From contig NC_134703.1 of assembly GCF_043290135.1 (NCBI RefSeq), positions 126,736,005 through 126,800,004 of the forward strand: a stretch of 64,000 bases of DNA, in the 5' to 3' direction. The notes beneath the pieces are model-generated. The model was not told the origin of the DNA and did not search any database. It worked only from the letters and a program-made list of their open reading frames with translations. This stretch comes from Rhipicephalus microplus (Eukaryota > Arthropoda > Arachnida > Ixodida > Ixodidae). Shown here in pieces: positions 35,902-48,510 of the stretch. Every line of letters begins with the position of its first letter. The first letter of the stretch is position 1. The translations under genes and the position numbers were made by a program.

Positions 35902-37128
35902 CGACGTGATTCATCAAACAGCACGTTCCAGCGGTGACGAGTGCAGACGCTGTCTTGTGCATGCTGCTTTTTCCCACTTATTTCTTCATACAGCGCGACC
36001 TTCCGTAAATTTTTGTTCCCTCATTAACGTCCTTCTCCACTGGCCTGGTTTCACTCTGCGTACTTTGTCTGTGAGAATTTTCCCTGGTGCATTTTCTTTA
36101 TTTTTCTTTGTGGCTGACTTATGTATGGTCATCGTATGTTGGAACGCCTGTAGACCAGCATCACGCCGCGCCGAAGCGTCCAAATGTAGCACCACGGGAG
36201 GACTGTGCGTATTTAGGCGTTCGTCGCTGGACCGGGGCACGGCCGCACGTTCCAAAGCCGGCTAGAGTGACCGTCGGGAACACGTGCGGACAAAACGAGG
36301 CGTGCGTAATGAATGCCATGCACTGTTCATGGCGCTTCACGCGACCAGCAGGGCGCCGTTGCGCGACAGTCGTCCCGCTGCGACTTGATCGAAGACGTCT
36401 TTAAAGTGTAGTCAACGCCGTCGACGACGGCGAGTCGGGCGGTGGACAGCATCTGGGTGACACTCAGCGGCACGCGAGTGGACAGCGTCTGCGCCTGCAG
36501 GGAACCGAATTCCGACCACCCTGGTTTTGCTCTCCGCGTGACTTAGTGGCTGGTCACTGTAGCTACTGTGGACTTCACCATTGTCTATCCAACACTTCCA
36601 GCCGGTAAATGAAAACACCAGTTATACCAGCAGCCACTTGGTTGCACGCCGGCACGTCCATCCCAATCGTCCGATTAACGGATAGAATGAAGCGCCATTG
36701 AAAGGAACGCAAGAAGTAGCACATGCAAGCCCTCGTTGGTGTTTTTTTTAACCGTAAAATGCTCGAACTATAGCCCAGCTAAAACTTGCTGTTTCGATTA
36801 ACCTTTGTCAAGAGGGTCAAGTAGCGGATGTTTTTCGTGTCACATTGCATTCAATTGGATTAGGAAGGTTCGGGGAGCGAGTGAAATATTTTAAATAGCG
36901 GGCTGTCCAGGCATGTACTTTGCTACGCCGGCCTCAACTGAATACAACAAAGAATGTTGAAATAATTTTGGCCCCATTGCTACCTACCATAAGTGAAGAG
37001 TTTCAAAAATGTTCACTCGCCGTCCCAACCCTACGCAAGTGGATTTGCAGCGTGGTGGTGGAAAACCACCCTTACAGCATAGAGTTTTCTAAAATTAACT
37101 TGAGGGGACTCTGGCACTGCGATCTTTC
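35902..37128. other. No gene recognised
   Basis: Includes a GC-richer stretch at 36140-36560 with overlapping frames on both strands (139 codons plus at 35846-36265). No domain recognised. Confidence 0.45.
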
Positions 37129-37512
37129 AGCGACCATGGGTATGATGGGTAATACACGGATTTGCTATAGTCTTCATACTTGCGGGCGGCGAATCGTACT
37201 TGCGGCTTCGTTTATTGCTGTGTTTCAGTTTTGTTTTGAAAGAAAGATTCAACCCTTTTGAACTTCGTGACCCGATTTGGAAAGGTAAGTCTAAAAGAAT
37301 AAGATGGTGAAGCGCAACCGCTGAACAGTTGCTAATATTTGTTTCGTGCGAAAACAGCTCTAAGCCACACGAACACACATGGAGCCAAAAGCAGGCCAGA
37401 AGTACGAATATTAGACAAATGTCTGTACTACCCATCATTCCCATGCCCGCTGAAGCGTCGTGCATTGCAGCTCCCATAGACACTAGCGCCAGAGTTCCCT
37501 CTAGTGTATATT
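37129..37512. repeat. Inverted-repeat fragment
   Basis: CATGGGTATGATGGGTAATACA at 37135 and its near-complement around 37415-37444 face each other about 250 bp apart. Frames on both strands start with the same MGMMG-T-IC peptide. The right side continues into a GCTCCCATAGACACTAGCGCC stretch that looks repetitive. Confidence 0.5.
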
Positions 37513-38800
37513 AGGAAACTATGCCTTATAGTGCTACAGGTGCATTATCAATTGCCCTCTATATCATGATATATGCCCTATGAAGGGATGAAGAGAAGAA
37601 TTTGGCGTTAACTTGCTTAGGTACGAAAACACACGTGACCATGGGGTGACGTAACGCTTGACATCTTAATGCAACATGACCCCTTTATCAAGTCAAGCAT
37701 TAGGTGAAAGGGTAATGTTCACTACGTGTACATTACCCTATCCCTTGATGACGCCATGCGATGCCATAACTTAAAGCATGATGTCATGCGAAGACGTCAT
37801 CGTCAGGTGGCGGTCTTATGACTTCGTCACGTGTTAAAGTTCACTCGTGTTAAATTTGTTGCTATAGTATTATTCCCAACCGATCTGCTTTGCCAGTATA
37901 GCTTTTTGATGCTTAGAACTGCTCTCAATTGCGAGATGGCAGCCATAACTAATTATGTGGGTTGCAGCACTCCTGTAATATTTAAAGCAACTTAGTAGTT
38001 ATGTTCGACCCGGGCGTGAAGAACTGCATGGGAGGAAGCGGCAGAATGCATTTACAAGGACCGGACGTACGAGTGACAGACTTAAAATGAAAGAGACATT
38101 CACAGTGACGTCTCAAATATAGCAGGGACATGGGGAAGCCTTTGTGGCGCTAGTAGATTGTGGAACTGGGGTTCGACTCCAACTCTGGAGCCACTACACG
38201 TGGCAAGACACTGTGCCATACTCCTGTGATCTGTCATCGTCTGCCATAGACCTATATAGCTGTGTAGTGCTAATATCAGTGAGAACATGTAAGCAACATT
38301 TAGTGTCGAAACAACTCCGGCAAAACCTTCATGTTGTTTCAAAGCAAATAGATACAGGCTATTGATGACACCTTCAATGAAATGCCAAAGTACATTTCAT
38401 AGCTCCAGCTAGACGCGCAAGTCTGTCATCGTGTCTGTACATTCCCTTAGGCGACGTCCTCTTCAATGACTTCTACTCAGTATGGTGTCCACCTGGACAA
38501 AGTGGGATCACCACCCTGTTAACCGGGCAGGCTGTGCCGACTTCCAGGCACATATATATACAAACAAGAGTTCCTGTACGTGCTGAGGTAGCGGAGTTGC
38601 ACGTAGGTCAGGCTGGCACCTACACCCATACGGTGCAGTCGCAACTCGTTTTCGCAGGTGAGATGCCTACCGTGTAGCCTGACATGTCTAGCGTGTCGAA
38701 TAACTGCACGTATATAGGTATGTATTTAGGGGAAATTCGGCGAACACACTTGACTAAATCAGATGCGTCAACAATGGCAAAGTATAGTATACGCCAACTG
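37513..38800. other. No gene recognised
   Basis: AT-rich spacer with small hairpins (for example near 37705-37735). No frame above 80 codons. Confidence 0.5.
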
Positions 38801-38819
38801 AGAAAGGAATGAATAATAG

Positions 38820-39200
38820 AATCTTTCGCCTCTAGACTTTCTCTCCACCTTGACTTAAAATCAAGACTTTGGCAACACCTTCCTCGTCCCCTTGAGACAC
38901 TTTATCATCGACTATAGACCCTCAACGCAGCATTTCTGATTAGCTACACGTGCCGCCTCCGTTTGACCAATGACCCATACTGTAATAACTGTGGTGCTTC
39001 AAAATCAGTCGAACCTATTTTTTTTTTTTTTAGAATGCCAGGCATACGCAGAAGAAAGATGTTACTTCCAAAGTAGAATAGGCTCAGCTTCCCATGAAGT
39101 GCTAGATCTCGGGAAGATACTTGGACCTGCTCTTTCTTCTCAGCAACGTCACGTTTGAAAATTTCTGTTCAGATTCCTAGAGCACATTAACCTGATTGGT
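38820..39200 (+). pseudogene. Decayed LINE 3' coding end, zinc-knuckle region
   Basis: Shifting plus frames give LWQHLPRPLETLYHRL, then an SYTCRLRLTNDPYC, NNCGAS order near 38950-39000, followed by a cysteine-poor acidic tail. This matches the C-x2-C segment after RNase H in arthropod LINEs. A run of T at 39018-39031 and several stops show decay. Confidence 0.5.
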
Positions 39201-39445
39201 AAACTGTAACATAACACTTCATTACTATCATGTGGGAACATTGAGATATCATGATCATAATGTTTTTTTCTTTCTTTTTTCTTTCCTCTCTCTTCCTGCA
39301 CTTCTCCTCCAAGGCCATTTCTCTCATCAATCCCCTCCCCCATACAGAGTAACATGTAGGCGCCCTATGTACGCCGGCAGAATTCTGTTTTTCATTAGAG
39401 AGCCTTCTCTCTCTCTCTCGTCGGCGATAAACTTGACTGCCAATA

Positions 39446-39500
39446 ATTTATTTATTTATTTATTTATTTTACCCTCAGGGTACACAGTACATTTAAGAGG
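39446..39500 (-). repeat. (ATTT)n tail with adjoining LINE-like 3' end
   Basis: Six ATTT units are followed by ACCCTCAGGGTAC. A (TTTA)n run next to a conserved word is also seen at 63570. LINEs of several clades end in short tandem repeats instead of poly(A). The orientation would be minus. Confidence 0.45.
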
Positions 39501-40707
39501 GGAAGGGCATGCACAACGATGATGAATCTCAATCTGGTTCACTGTAGCGCCGTCGTTGGAAAATGCGAAAAGCTTTGTACAGTCCAGTCCCGTCTTAATT
39601 CATTCGCCGAAGGCAACAAAAGCGTGGTAGCCATCTTCTTCTTTTTCTTCTCAATAGATATATTGATTCTGCCCGTCTTCTCCGAGAATTCTCTGCACCT
39701 AAATAGGTGTTGCGTTGCCTCTGATATCGGCCCCCTTCAGAGCAATCGAGCAATGATGCCACGCATTCTAGCCTTCATAATAATAATACTTAGAGTGGGC
39801 TATATTCGGAACGGAAAACAGAGAAATTTATTGCATATTTAGTTGAAGTTAATGTGAGTACAACTGCACCGTGTAACAAATGACTTCAGTGAGACACACA
39901 AGCAGGAGAGCATAAATGCGAAGCAGCTTACAGCACTGCGATACTATCACAGATCACGGATCACTAAAAGAAACAAAAAGAAAAGGCGACTTAAACAGTC
40001 GCTAAGCTTGAGCGGTATCACGTAATACTTGCGAAGAAGAGCCACAATTTTTCTCCGCAAGTCGCTTTAAAAACGTCAGTAGACAAAATTGAACATTCCT
40101 GTTCTTCACCCCGAAAAAATGTATGCCAATTTCTGATGAAGGCGTCTTCACCCATGGTCTTCGCCTTGTGTTTCTTTCTGTTCGGTAACGGGAAGGGACC
40201 AAATTATGACCATTCTAATCTTCTGTACCACTGGTTATGCGCTCATTCTGCTGTTGCGTTAGAAAAAAATTGTGAACGCTTTAAAACACGATATGCACAT
40301 TACTATGGGATAGCCTAGCTGTCTCGGCGCATTTTCAATATGATGAGAGTGTTTAAAAAATGTTTTGAACGATTTACAGCACTTAGTACTCTACTAAGGG
40401 AGAGCAAAAAGCCGCCCACTGGGCTTCACAATACACAAGGCAGTGTCGACCAAAATTACTCCGTGAACGAGTTCACGGGTAGCATCAGAAAAGGAATAGG
40501 AACAACACCAACGGATGCAGAATGGCCGATTACAGAAGTCGTATACTGAAAAGCTTCATCATTTGAGCCACAGCTACTTCATAACTTTTCGTGAATTTTT
40601 TTTTGGTTTTGTTTGCGGGAGCGTAAAACTTATCTCACTTGCATTATCCAGCTTCTAATCACTATTCAGCAGGCGGAAAGTCTTACTTCCAAGTATAAAC
40701 ATAGGCG
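39501..40707. other. No gene recognised
   Basis: Spacer with frames of up to 107 codons and no recognised domain. Confidence 0.45.
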
Positions 40708-40889
40708 AACACGCCCTGCTGAGTGAATGAGAGAGTGAAATAACTTTATTAGGTCCACAATAGACGCGAGTTAACTCAGCGTCACCTATAGTTAGGCCCA
40801 CTCGGGGACAACCAGGTTTAAAGCCCTCGCGTGGGCCCTCTGGACGGCCAGGATTTCAGAAGTGAGGTCCTGGGCCTTAATCAACTTGT

Positions 40890-41327
40890 TTATTTCCTCT
40901 TCTTGGAAAGGGGGACTGGCAAAGGCACAGCCTCACAAGACATGCTCGAATTCCGCATAACCGCCACATAATCGTTCGGGGTATATTGTGTGCAGTGCCG
41001 CAGGGCTGGGGTAGGTTCGTGTTTGGAGCAGTCTGAGAGAGTAACAGCCTGGGCCCTGCACAGCGAGGAGTGTGGCAGGAGCAGCACTCTTCTTGAGAGA
41101 CAATGGTGCTTGCATATCTCCTTGTACGTGCAGAGAGGCTCGCATCGCCCAGGAGATGACGCCTTACCCGGCACACGGTCAGTCAAACCTCGTGCAGCCG
41201 AATGCGCCTCCTCCTTCGGATTGATCGAAGCATCCTCAATTGGTCCAGGGTGTGCAGGAAACCAGACCAATGAGGAATTTTTGTTGGAATTTTTTAAGGA
41301 TCTGTAGGGCCTTAAGAACCACCACAC
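40890..41327 (-). pseudogene. Frame-shifted continuation of the LINE RNase H end
   Basis: 145 codons open, beginning just before LVWFPAHPG, which continues the RNase H of the neighbouring frame. The usual final Asp region reads KEEAHSAARGL, where the catalytic Asp appears replaced by His. This replacement is also what I expect in related tick LINE copies, so it may be a family trait. Confidence 0.7.
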
Positions 41328-41724
41328 TCATTTGAAATGCCTTGATAGCAGACGTCAGCAGATAGCAGTCTGAATAAATTGTGTCATGTACACCGTCCGT
41401 TAATGCAAGAGCAATGGCAACCTGCTCGGCAATGCCGTAGCTAGGAGACTGGATGTTAGCGCAGCTGATTACTTCACAATCACAGCCAACAACCACTGGT
41501 GATAACGCCCCTTTTTCAGCGTACGAAGCGGCATCAATAAAGCAGGCTCGTTCCTTGTCCAGGTGGGCACTGGCGAGCAGAGCTTTACCCCTTGCTCGTC
41601 TTCGTGCAGCGTCGTAGGTTGGATGCATATTGCGTGGCATCCATTGTATGATAATCTTTGACCTTACTTCGTTGGGCCACTTCACGGCATCAGGACCGAC
41701 GACCGCGGAGTCACGTCCCAGCAT
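41236..41724 (-). pseudogene. RNase H domain frame of the truncated LINE
   Basis: 162 codons remain open and carry the first three acidic catalytic positions of an RNase HI fold. The second half of the domain continues in another frame at 40890-41327, so the protein is broken. The start ATG is only the first Met in the truncated copy. Confidence 0.8.
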
Positions 41725-41747
41725 GCTGAATATGACAACACGCCCTG

Positions 41748-43408
41748 GTGAAAAAAAAAAAAACCTACACTTAGTTCCTTTTTAAAACAAACACATTGGA
41801 AACACTGTGTAACTACGGTGGATAGAACAAAAAATGTGAAGTGGCTAAGCTTGACTATGCCAGGATATTAGCAGCGTGAGCTATGGATTGAGGGACGGAT
41901 GAACGAACCTCGGATGGATGGGCAGATATACACAGGGAACATAAAGAAGGATGCTCGAAAAGAAAAGAACGCGCAGATATAGCATGGACCAGCGTGGACT
42001 AACAAATATCAGTTACGCCACGTATGTGTGTCAACTGCGCAGAACCCGATGCCCTTAGATATATAGATTTTTCGAAAACTATGGCGTGGAGTGAGTCTTC
42101 CGCTTTTCTTCCCACGTGGTGGCGCCTGACGCAAGTTACTGTATAGTCACTCTGTACAGTAACTTTAAATATGCTCGGTGATTTCTGTTTTTTTTTTTCG
42201 TTCCACATCGCGAGTGGGTCACAAAGTGGCCACTTACTTTGTGTGCATCTTAATGGCGGTTCCCAAATTGCAAGAAAGTGTAGGAGAACTGCTTGACAAA
42301 GCACACGCTCAACCTCCTCCGAGATCTGCGTATCGCCAGGGTTAAATGGTGCATATAAATAGTTCGTCGTTATTCTCGCTGTGGATGTGTACAGTTGTAT
42401 AACGTGGTATGCTGCGAAGCTCGTATCGCCTGTTTGAATCCCTGGTCAGGTGCTTCGAAGCTTTTCCTGTTTTTTTTGTTCTGCCTTTGTTATAATATAC
42501 ATACGTATACGTAAACCGCGCATAACGGCGACGGCGAAAATCTACCCAAAGTTTTTAACTAATTGGTATTGCAATAAAGAAAAACTGGGGAGGGGTGAAG
42601 TATGCAATGTGAACTACTGCTTTTTCCAGAAAAAACGCTGCCAACGGGCGATGAGAGACAGAAGAGGTAGAAGTAGAAGCGCCTGACTGGCGTAATTCGC
42701 CATATTGTATTGCAAGAGTTTTTTTTGATGAGGCACTATTGGTGGTGGTAAGCCTGAAGCCAGGCATGTAGGGAAGAAGATTTCAGCTTGACTAACGTCC
42801 TCGGCAAACTGCGACGAAGTACAGCCTACCGTAAGGTACTAAGGTGAGCACTGTTAGGCTGAACACGCGAACGATCGTGCGGCCGACGACACTATCGGCG
42901 CTGCGTAACGCACATCATCGGAATCATTGCACATGCACAGCATGTGCTCTGCGATACACTCTTTTCACAGTGCACACTACGTCTCGAATACGACTACTCG
43001 TCGTCTGCTAGCCGTATTTCTTTTTTTTTTGCCTGCTAAGCTGATGCATCCTGCATTTCAATTAATTTCTTTCGTTTTGCAGTTTTCTGTGATAAATATC
43101 TCAAATATAAACTGTTTTATGCTCATTTTTATGTATTCGTGCACCAATGTTCAATTGAGATGAGCCCTTAAATGCAGGACACGCCAGCTTAGCCGACAAG
43201 AATGCGGCTAGCAGACAACGAACAAGCGTGTCTATGACGTGGTGCACGTGGCGGAAATGGTTTTTCGGCGCTAAGATTTCGAAGAGTGTATCGCTGAGCA
43301 CATGCTGCACATGCGCAACGTGTCCGAATATGGGCGTTACGCGGTACCGATAGTGCTATTGTCCACGCGCTCGTGTGTTCACCCCAGCAGGGCTCATTGC
43401 TGTACTAC
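41748..43408. other. No gene recognised
   Basis: Includes a short perfect hairpin (AAGTTACTGTA...TACAGTAACTT, 42133-42165). A degenerate tRNA B-box-like word (GTTTGAATCCCTGG) near 42433 may be a SINE relic. Confidence 0.45.
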
Positions 43409-43558
43409 TTCTTTCTCTCGTCCCGTGTGCTCAGATTTGGGTGCACGTTAAAGAACTCCAGGTGGCCGAAATTTCCGTAGCCCTCCCCTACGCTGTCTCT
43501 CATGATCATATTTGGTTTTTGGACGTTAAACCTCACAAATCAATCAATTCTTTCTCTC
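43409..43558 (+). mobile_element. 5'-truncated Ruka-type SINE with exact 11-bp target duplication
   Basis: The element is 43420-43547, starting at CCCGTGTGCTCAGATTTGG. TTCTTTCTCTC occurs exactly at 43409-43419 and 43548-43558. Confidence 0.92.
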
Positions 43559-44445
43559 ATCCTCCATTAGTAGCGAAGTGCTTCGGTCGTAAGTTGTCTT
43601 CGTGTTGCACACCGCGACATGCTACGAAGTATGCTTTACAGGACAAAAGTTGTGATCTGAAACCAAATTTGAGATGAAAATAACTTCTTGTAATTTATTA
43701 TCTTAAACCATGACACGTCACCAGCTGCTTGTAGGGCTAAATGTTGCCATAATTATTTTTGGGCACATGTGTCCAGTAGTCGCAATTACCTCGGCGGATA
43801 CAAGTTTCTATTTAACCATGACGACGATATGACACGCCGAGTGGCCGAGACACCAAGGCGCTTCGCCGTTAAAATTGACCTGAGCTGAGCATTAGCTTCA
43901 ATTCATAGTTGCTACCGGCTTGTGAAAGACAGACACACAGCTCTATTACCTAAAGGTAGCATATACAGTAAATTTAATTCAGACGAATCTCGTCTCGTCG
44001 TATGGCACCGGGTTGGCGGTATTTTGAAAATTAAGATTGTAAAACTTGAGCATTACATCATGCTTTTCGGAAGGCCTTAGGTTTTGCTTCTTCGTTATGT
44101 GCCTGAGCTCTCACTTACAACTACGCGAGTGCATCCGTGCTAGTACGCGTGCTGTGATTGGTGGAGCAAGGCGTCGTAGTCTCTCTCCAACATGTCTCGA
44201 CAATCGATCGCGTATGCGCGTTGCGTCGTGACACGAGTTTTTGCTTACGAAGTATTCAGATTTTTTTTAACTCGCCATGGGCAAAAAGTAGCAGTATCTG
44301 TACAAGGAACGTTGGTGCTTCCAGAAGCTCGAGTGTGCACGTTGCTATAGAGGCAGTGCAACCGAAATCGATCATCGGGAAGGTGAAGCCAAATGAAAAC
44401 GCGATGCCACACCGTCGGAGCAGTTAAAATGCTCTACCTTTTATC
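43559..44445. other. No gene recognised
   Basis: Spacer; a word resembling a tRNA D arm near 43835-43865 is not accompanied by a T arm. Confidence 0.45.
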
Positions 44446-44577
<132 letters not shown>

Positions 44578-44689
44578 GGCCGCCAAAAGCGACACTTAAG
44601 ATTTTCGCCTCGAACGTCATATTAGAAGCGTGTCTATAGCCAAAATTTACTTTTGTTTTTATTTTATTGTGAAGCAAGTTAGCCGCTCA

Positions 44690-45070
44690 CGGAGGGGGCC
44701 AGGGACCGCGTCCACGTATATCTCCGATGAGGTTATTGGCGGCGAGCTCGTGCACAGCCACTGCCTGGCGGTCAGCGGGTGAACCAAGCGTAGTGTGGAT
44801 GGCTCCTTGGGTCGTCTGCTAACCGCGACGTGTTTTCACGTGCGCATACGGCGTGCATATCATCAAAGGACAGCTTATTTTGTCGTGCTTTTTGAGAGCT
44901 CTGAACAAGACCAACAACTGAAGGCGATCCAGCAGGCCAAGCAAGCTGTTGAGAGGCACGGTCTGTCTGTCGGCTGCTAGGCGGAGGGACAGAGGCTCGA
45001 TGCCTGGAAATCAAGAGGAACTGGATAAAGCGATTCGCTTCCTCACTGAATAAATCGGACAAGTGCATTG
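44690..45070 (+). pseudogene. Possible LINE 3' end
   Basis: A plus frame ends SSEQDQQLKAIQQAKQAVER followed by HGLSVGC and a stop. This resembles the final helix of LINE proteins downstream of RNase H (D-Q-x-x-A-V-x-x-A). No other LINE motif is visible. Confidence 0.3.
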
Positions 45071-45560
45071 CACTTTTCAGTCTGTAAAAGATACTCCAGT
45101 GCAGCGGGTGGTGTATGCGCTTGGATACGATGTTGTGAACGCTTCCAATGAGAAGCAGTTAGCAACATGAGCAAGACAGATTTTCGTTTGACCTAGCCAT
45201 GTACGGCTTTCGTTGCAACGAATTCCCCAAATGTCACGCAGTGCGGTTATCAATTTAATGTGGAGCAGCCGACAAATCGGTGCCTATGCTGCCATTATTA
45301 TTTGTTTATTCATTTAATTATTTGTTTGTTTATTTATTTAGTGCTTTCAGTGTGGTTGCGAGTTAGATCGATGCATAGTGTAAATCAAGTAGCGTGCAGA
45401 TTGTAGGCTTACGGGCCCTTTGCCTACTCTGGAATTTACAAGTTATGGTCCACCGTAACGTTACCACTCACTTTAAAGTGAAGACGCCAGTTTTGTCGAA
45501 ATGAACTGCACGCTGTGTCATGATGATGCGCATGCCATATTTAGCGATCAATAAAGCATT
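45071..45560. other. No gene recognised
   Basis: AT-rich spacer with a short ATTTGTTT-type run at 45297-45340. Confidence 0.5.
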
Positions 45561-45616
45561 ATCTATCAGTATACCTCAGTATCTATCAGTATACCTCAGT
45601 ATCTATCAGTATACCT
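45561..45616. repeat. 20-bp minisatellite, about 2.8 copies
   Basis: ATCTATCAGTATACCTCAGT occurs at 45561-45580 and 45581-45600 exactly, and its first 16 bases again from 45601. Confidence 0.95.
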
Positions 45617-47206
45617 ACGCTAAATACGTTTGTGTACGCCTATTGCTGCAACCTACAGGCTACAACAAAGTTCCACTTATTTTCGTTTGTGTCCTTGTTT
45701 CAGACAACAAAAGGTTTTTAACAAGAATGTGCTTTACTGTACAAGCTCGTGAAACCGAACTTCGTGAGCCCAGAAAAATGTCACAATTAACTGAGTGCTG
45801 AATTATCAAAAGTATAAAGAGCATTGAACGAGTGCCTTACATCAATACACTTTCTATTTTTAGGTTAATACGTAGATTCTGTACCAATATTGCTGAAGGG
45901 CAGTTTAAAAGTCACAATCTTCATCATCCTGTGAATTCGTTTAAAATGTGGCCATGGCGCCAGACTCCCGTGTTCATTTAGTCCTAAATGGGTCCTGCAA
46001 TCTCCCCTTATCACGTACCGCCACCATCTCTCCAACCATGGGCATATAAGCATAGTTCTGTCGCAGGATAAATGGCATGCGACTGATAGTTCGCCCATCG
46101 CATGCTCATGGCAGCTGAAAACTCTTCATCTTCAGTAGTTTCCGCCCTTTTAACAAGTTAAAAGAAAGCCGCGGAGTGCCTGGTCTGCGCGTGGACAATA
46201 CCGTAGTCACTAACTGATGGTGATAGCGATGTGGACAGCGCCGCCTCGTTTCGATGGTCTGCGAACACCATTGTTCGGATTTTTATGTCTCACATTACTG
46301 CGTGCTCGGTGGATCATCTGAAGCCACCTGGTTGCGGCCAATTGCAACTGAATTAGCGAGCGTTTCATGCCTCTGAACAATACATATAGTTATGCTGACC
46401 GGTACTAGTGAACTCATCCGAATAATCAGTTTTCCGGATGAACAAGGGCCGAGTTAATGAGATTTCAATGCATACGGAAAGGGACCTGCACACTGGAAGA
46501 GGGCATATCTCGTGATGCTTCGCGCAACCAGATTTATTTTTGTGCAAGGGCAATTTATTCCTCCTTACGGTGTTGAGAGAAAATGTTTCATACGGTAACT
46601 CACTTGTTATTTCGCGAGAACATACGCCATCAGAAAAGCACCGGTGTCTTCAATAACATTTCTATGCTTGCTTGATTCAACTCTGCCCTCTAGATGGCAC
46701 CACCTATTCGGCCTCCCATGCTTACGGCTAGGTTATTCATTATAGCGCTACTGCAGGGAGGTTTGCGAATCAACTAAAACTCATTTATAGTAGTCAAAAT
46801 TGTGCTCCGTATAGATTATCTGAGTCACAGTTCTTCTCATATAAAGGCTAACAGGTGCTTTAAAAAAAAAGACAATAAGGAATGAATGTATGCAGCATGG
46901 TAATGTGACGTGCATTATCGAAAAATAAACGTAAACGAAACGCTTGTATTGACTAGTTTATTTCACAAACAACCATTGAAAACATTTTTGTGCAAAATGA
47001 CTTTTGCGGTAACATTTGTGGTGAACATCCGTGATAAAGTGAAATGAGATAAAAGGCTGCACAGAACCTTTGAAATCATTAACCACTTTATACTATAACA
47101 GTACAACACATCATGGCTTGTGTAACCACGTACTCTGAAATATTCCAGAATTGCGACATGAAAGGAGGCAGCACTTCAAAACAGGACTACCAGCTTAGCC
47201 CATCTT
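45617..47206. other. No gene recognised
   Basis: Ordinary AT-rich spacer. Confidence 0.5.
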
Positions 47207-47369
47207 CAATGGCATGGCGCATTCAGGATAAGCGGCACTGCTTGCGTTGGTGGTATGCATTGATCCGGGACCACCAGAGATTCTTTGCTGTGCGCTGCAG
47301 AACTGTGTGCTTGCAGTTCCATCAGAGCATATTGACGTCCAGCTGTTGTAGGGCACTTGTAACGACAAT
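47207..47369 (-). CDS. Candidate terminal exon, unrecognised
   Basis: On the minus strand a strong pyrimidine tract and acceptor (CCTATTTTTTTTATTTACGCAG) precede 47369. The following frame is open to a TGA at about 47206 and contains CRYKCPTTAGRQYALMELQ. I do not recognise the protein. A second frame here is open just as long, so the evidence is only the acceptor plus an open frame. Confidence 0.15.
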
Positions 47370-47660
47370 CTGCGTAAATAAAAAAAATAGGAACATTCAG
47401 ATAGGCCACATATTTGCCTTCCTAAAGTTGCACAATGGCAATATGCCACTGAAATAAAACCGACGTTTATAGCTAGAGAGGTAAAGCTCAATTTTCGCTG
47501 AATTCTTCCTATCTCCAACCTCACACAACCATAAGAAATGGGATATAATAATTGTGAAAAATTTATTGAGCTGGCGATCACTGGTCCTCATTTAAATCTC
47601 TAAATAATTGATTCATTCGAGACTTATTGAAAGTTCAATGGACCCAGTTCTACTGAGAGT

Positions 47661-47738
47661 TCCAAGACCATCGTTGATATGTGGGTTTAACATTCCAAAA
47701 TAACCATATGATTATGAGAGACACTCCAAGACCATCGT
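47661..47738 (-). mobile_element. 50-bp Ruka-type SINE 3' end with exact 14-bp target duplication
   Basis: The SINE piece is only 47675-47724. TCCAAGACCATCGT is repeated exactly at 47661-47674 and 47725-47738. It is the shortest SINE insertion in the window. Confidence 0.88.
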
Positions 47739-48289
47739 AAGTACATGTGAAACTACAAAATAGTAATCTCCAAAGCGTACAGGAAAAAAATAAGAGCTAT
47801 TATATAGTAACTTCGCCTTTTCTTCCGCCTCTGTATGAGTCCATGGCAGTGCTTGTCATGGGATCTTTGTTACTTTGACATTCTTGCCCTAGTCACACTG
47901 TTTTACCCACTGTTGTTAGCATTTTCCATAAATAAGCCCGAGTTACAGTGTCGTTCCATTTTCCAAGCCCATTATGCGAAAACAGCCAGCAGTGAAATTT
48001 TTTTGCATGCGCAATGAAAATGTATGACATCAAATGTGCACGTAAGTGCATCACGTTTTTTTTGTGACACTCTTGTTAAAAATGACGTCAGGTCGTTCGC
48101 GTGTTTTTCTTGACTCCATGGGTGGACTGTCAATTCACTTGTAGGACACTTCAAATTTGCCTGCAAGAACAGAACATGACAACACAGTTGGGCCCCGCGC
48201 GCATTACCCGCGATTTTTCGTGCAGGATGTGTATCATTAGCCGTTTGAAACTACCCTATAGAAAATCTATGGCAAGTGCATTCGTGAAG
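47739..48289. other. No gene recognised
   Basis: Spacer; short frames. Confidence 0.5.
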
Positions 48290-48510
48290 TGCCCTACGCC
48301 ATAACGCCCTCGCTAACTGAGGAAGTACTCCCTATGAGCCCGTAAAACACCACGCGCACCTTCATTTATCTCTCTTCCCTTCCTGCTCTCTATCTTTCAT
48401 CTCCCCTTCCCCCTTCCACGCGCAGGGTAGCAAACCTGCTGCCTAAACACTGGTTAACCTCCCTGTCGTTCTTTTCCTCCTATTTTCCTTCCTCCATTTG
48501 CCATGAGTGT
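48290..48510 (+). repeat. Probable LINE 3' UTR-like repeat
   Basis: Pyrimidine-rich sequence with GCAGGGTAGCAAACC, CTGGTTAACCTCCCTG and CTTCCTCC words in the arrangement I associate with a common tick LINE 3' end. No coding part is present. Confidence 0.35.

Larger units (their letters stand above)
40708..41747 (-). mobile_element. 5'-truncated LINE insertion (RNase H end) with 11-bp target duplication
   Basis: The insertion is 40719-41736. AACACGCCCTG is repeated exactly at 40708-40718 and 41737-41747. On the minus strand it encodes the C-terminal RNase H of a non-LTR retrotransposon. CFIDAASYAEKG holds the first catalytic Asp, an E in AEQVAIALAL is the second acidic residue, IYSDCYLL holds the third, and LVWFPAHPG follows. 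Then come a HxxCxQYTP-like knuckle remnant, a terminal EEINKLIKAQDL-like stretch and a stop. The frame shifts once between about 41240 and 41330. The 3' UTR is short, with an AATAAAG word near 40745, and there is no poly(A) tail. The reverse transcriptase and endonuclease were never copied. The clade is probably I/jockey-like. Confidence 0.9.

Noticed and set aside
42133..42165. Perfect 11-bp hairpin
   Set aside because: Short enough to be expected by chance in 64 kb; nothing nearby supports a function.
43835..43875. Class-II tRNA-like word (CCGAGTGGCCGAGACACCAAGGCG)
   Set aside because: No matching acceptor strand or T arm downstream; probably a SINE relic.
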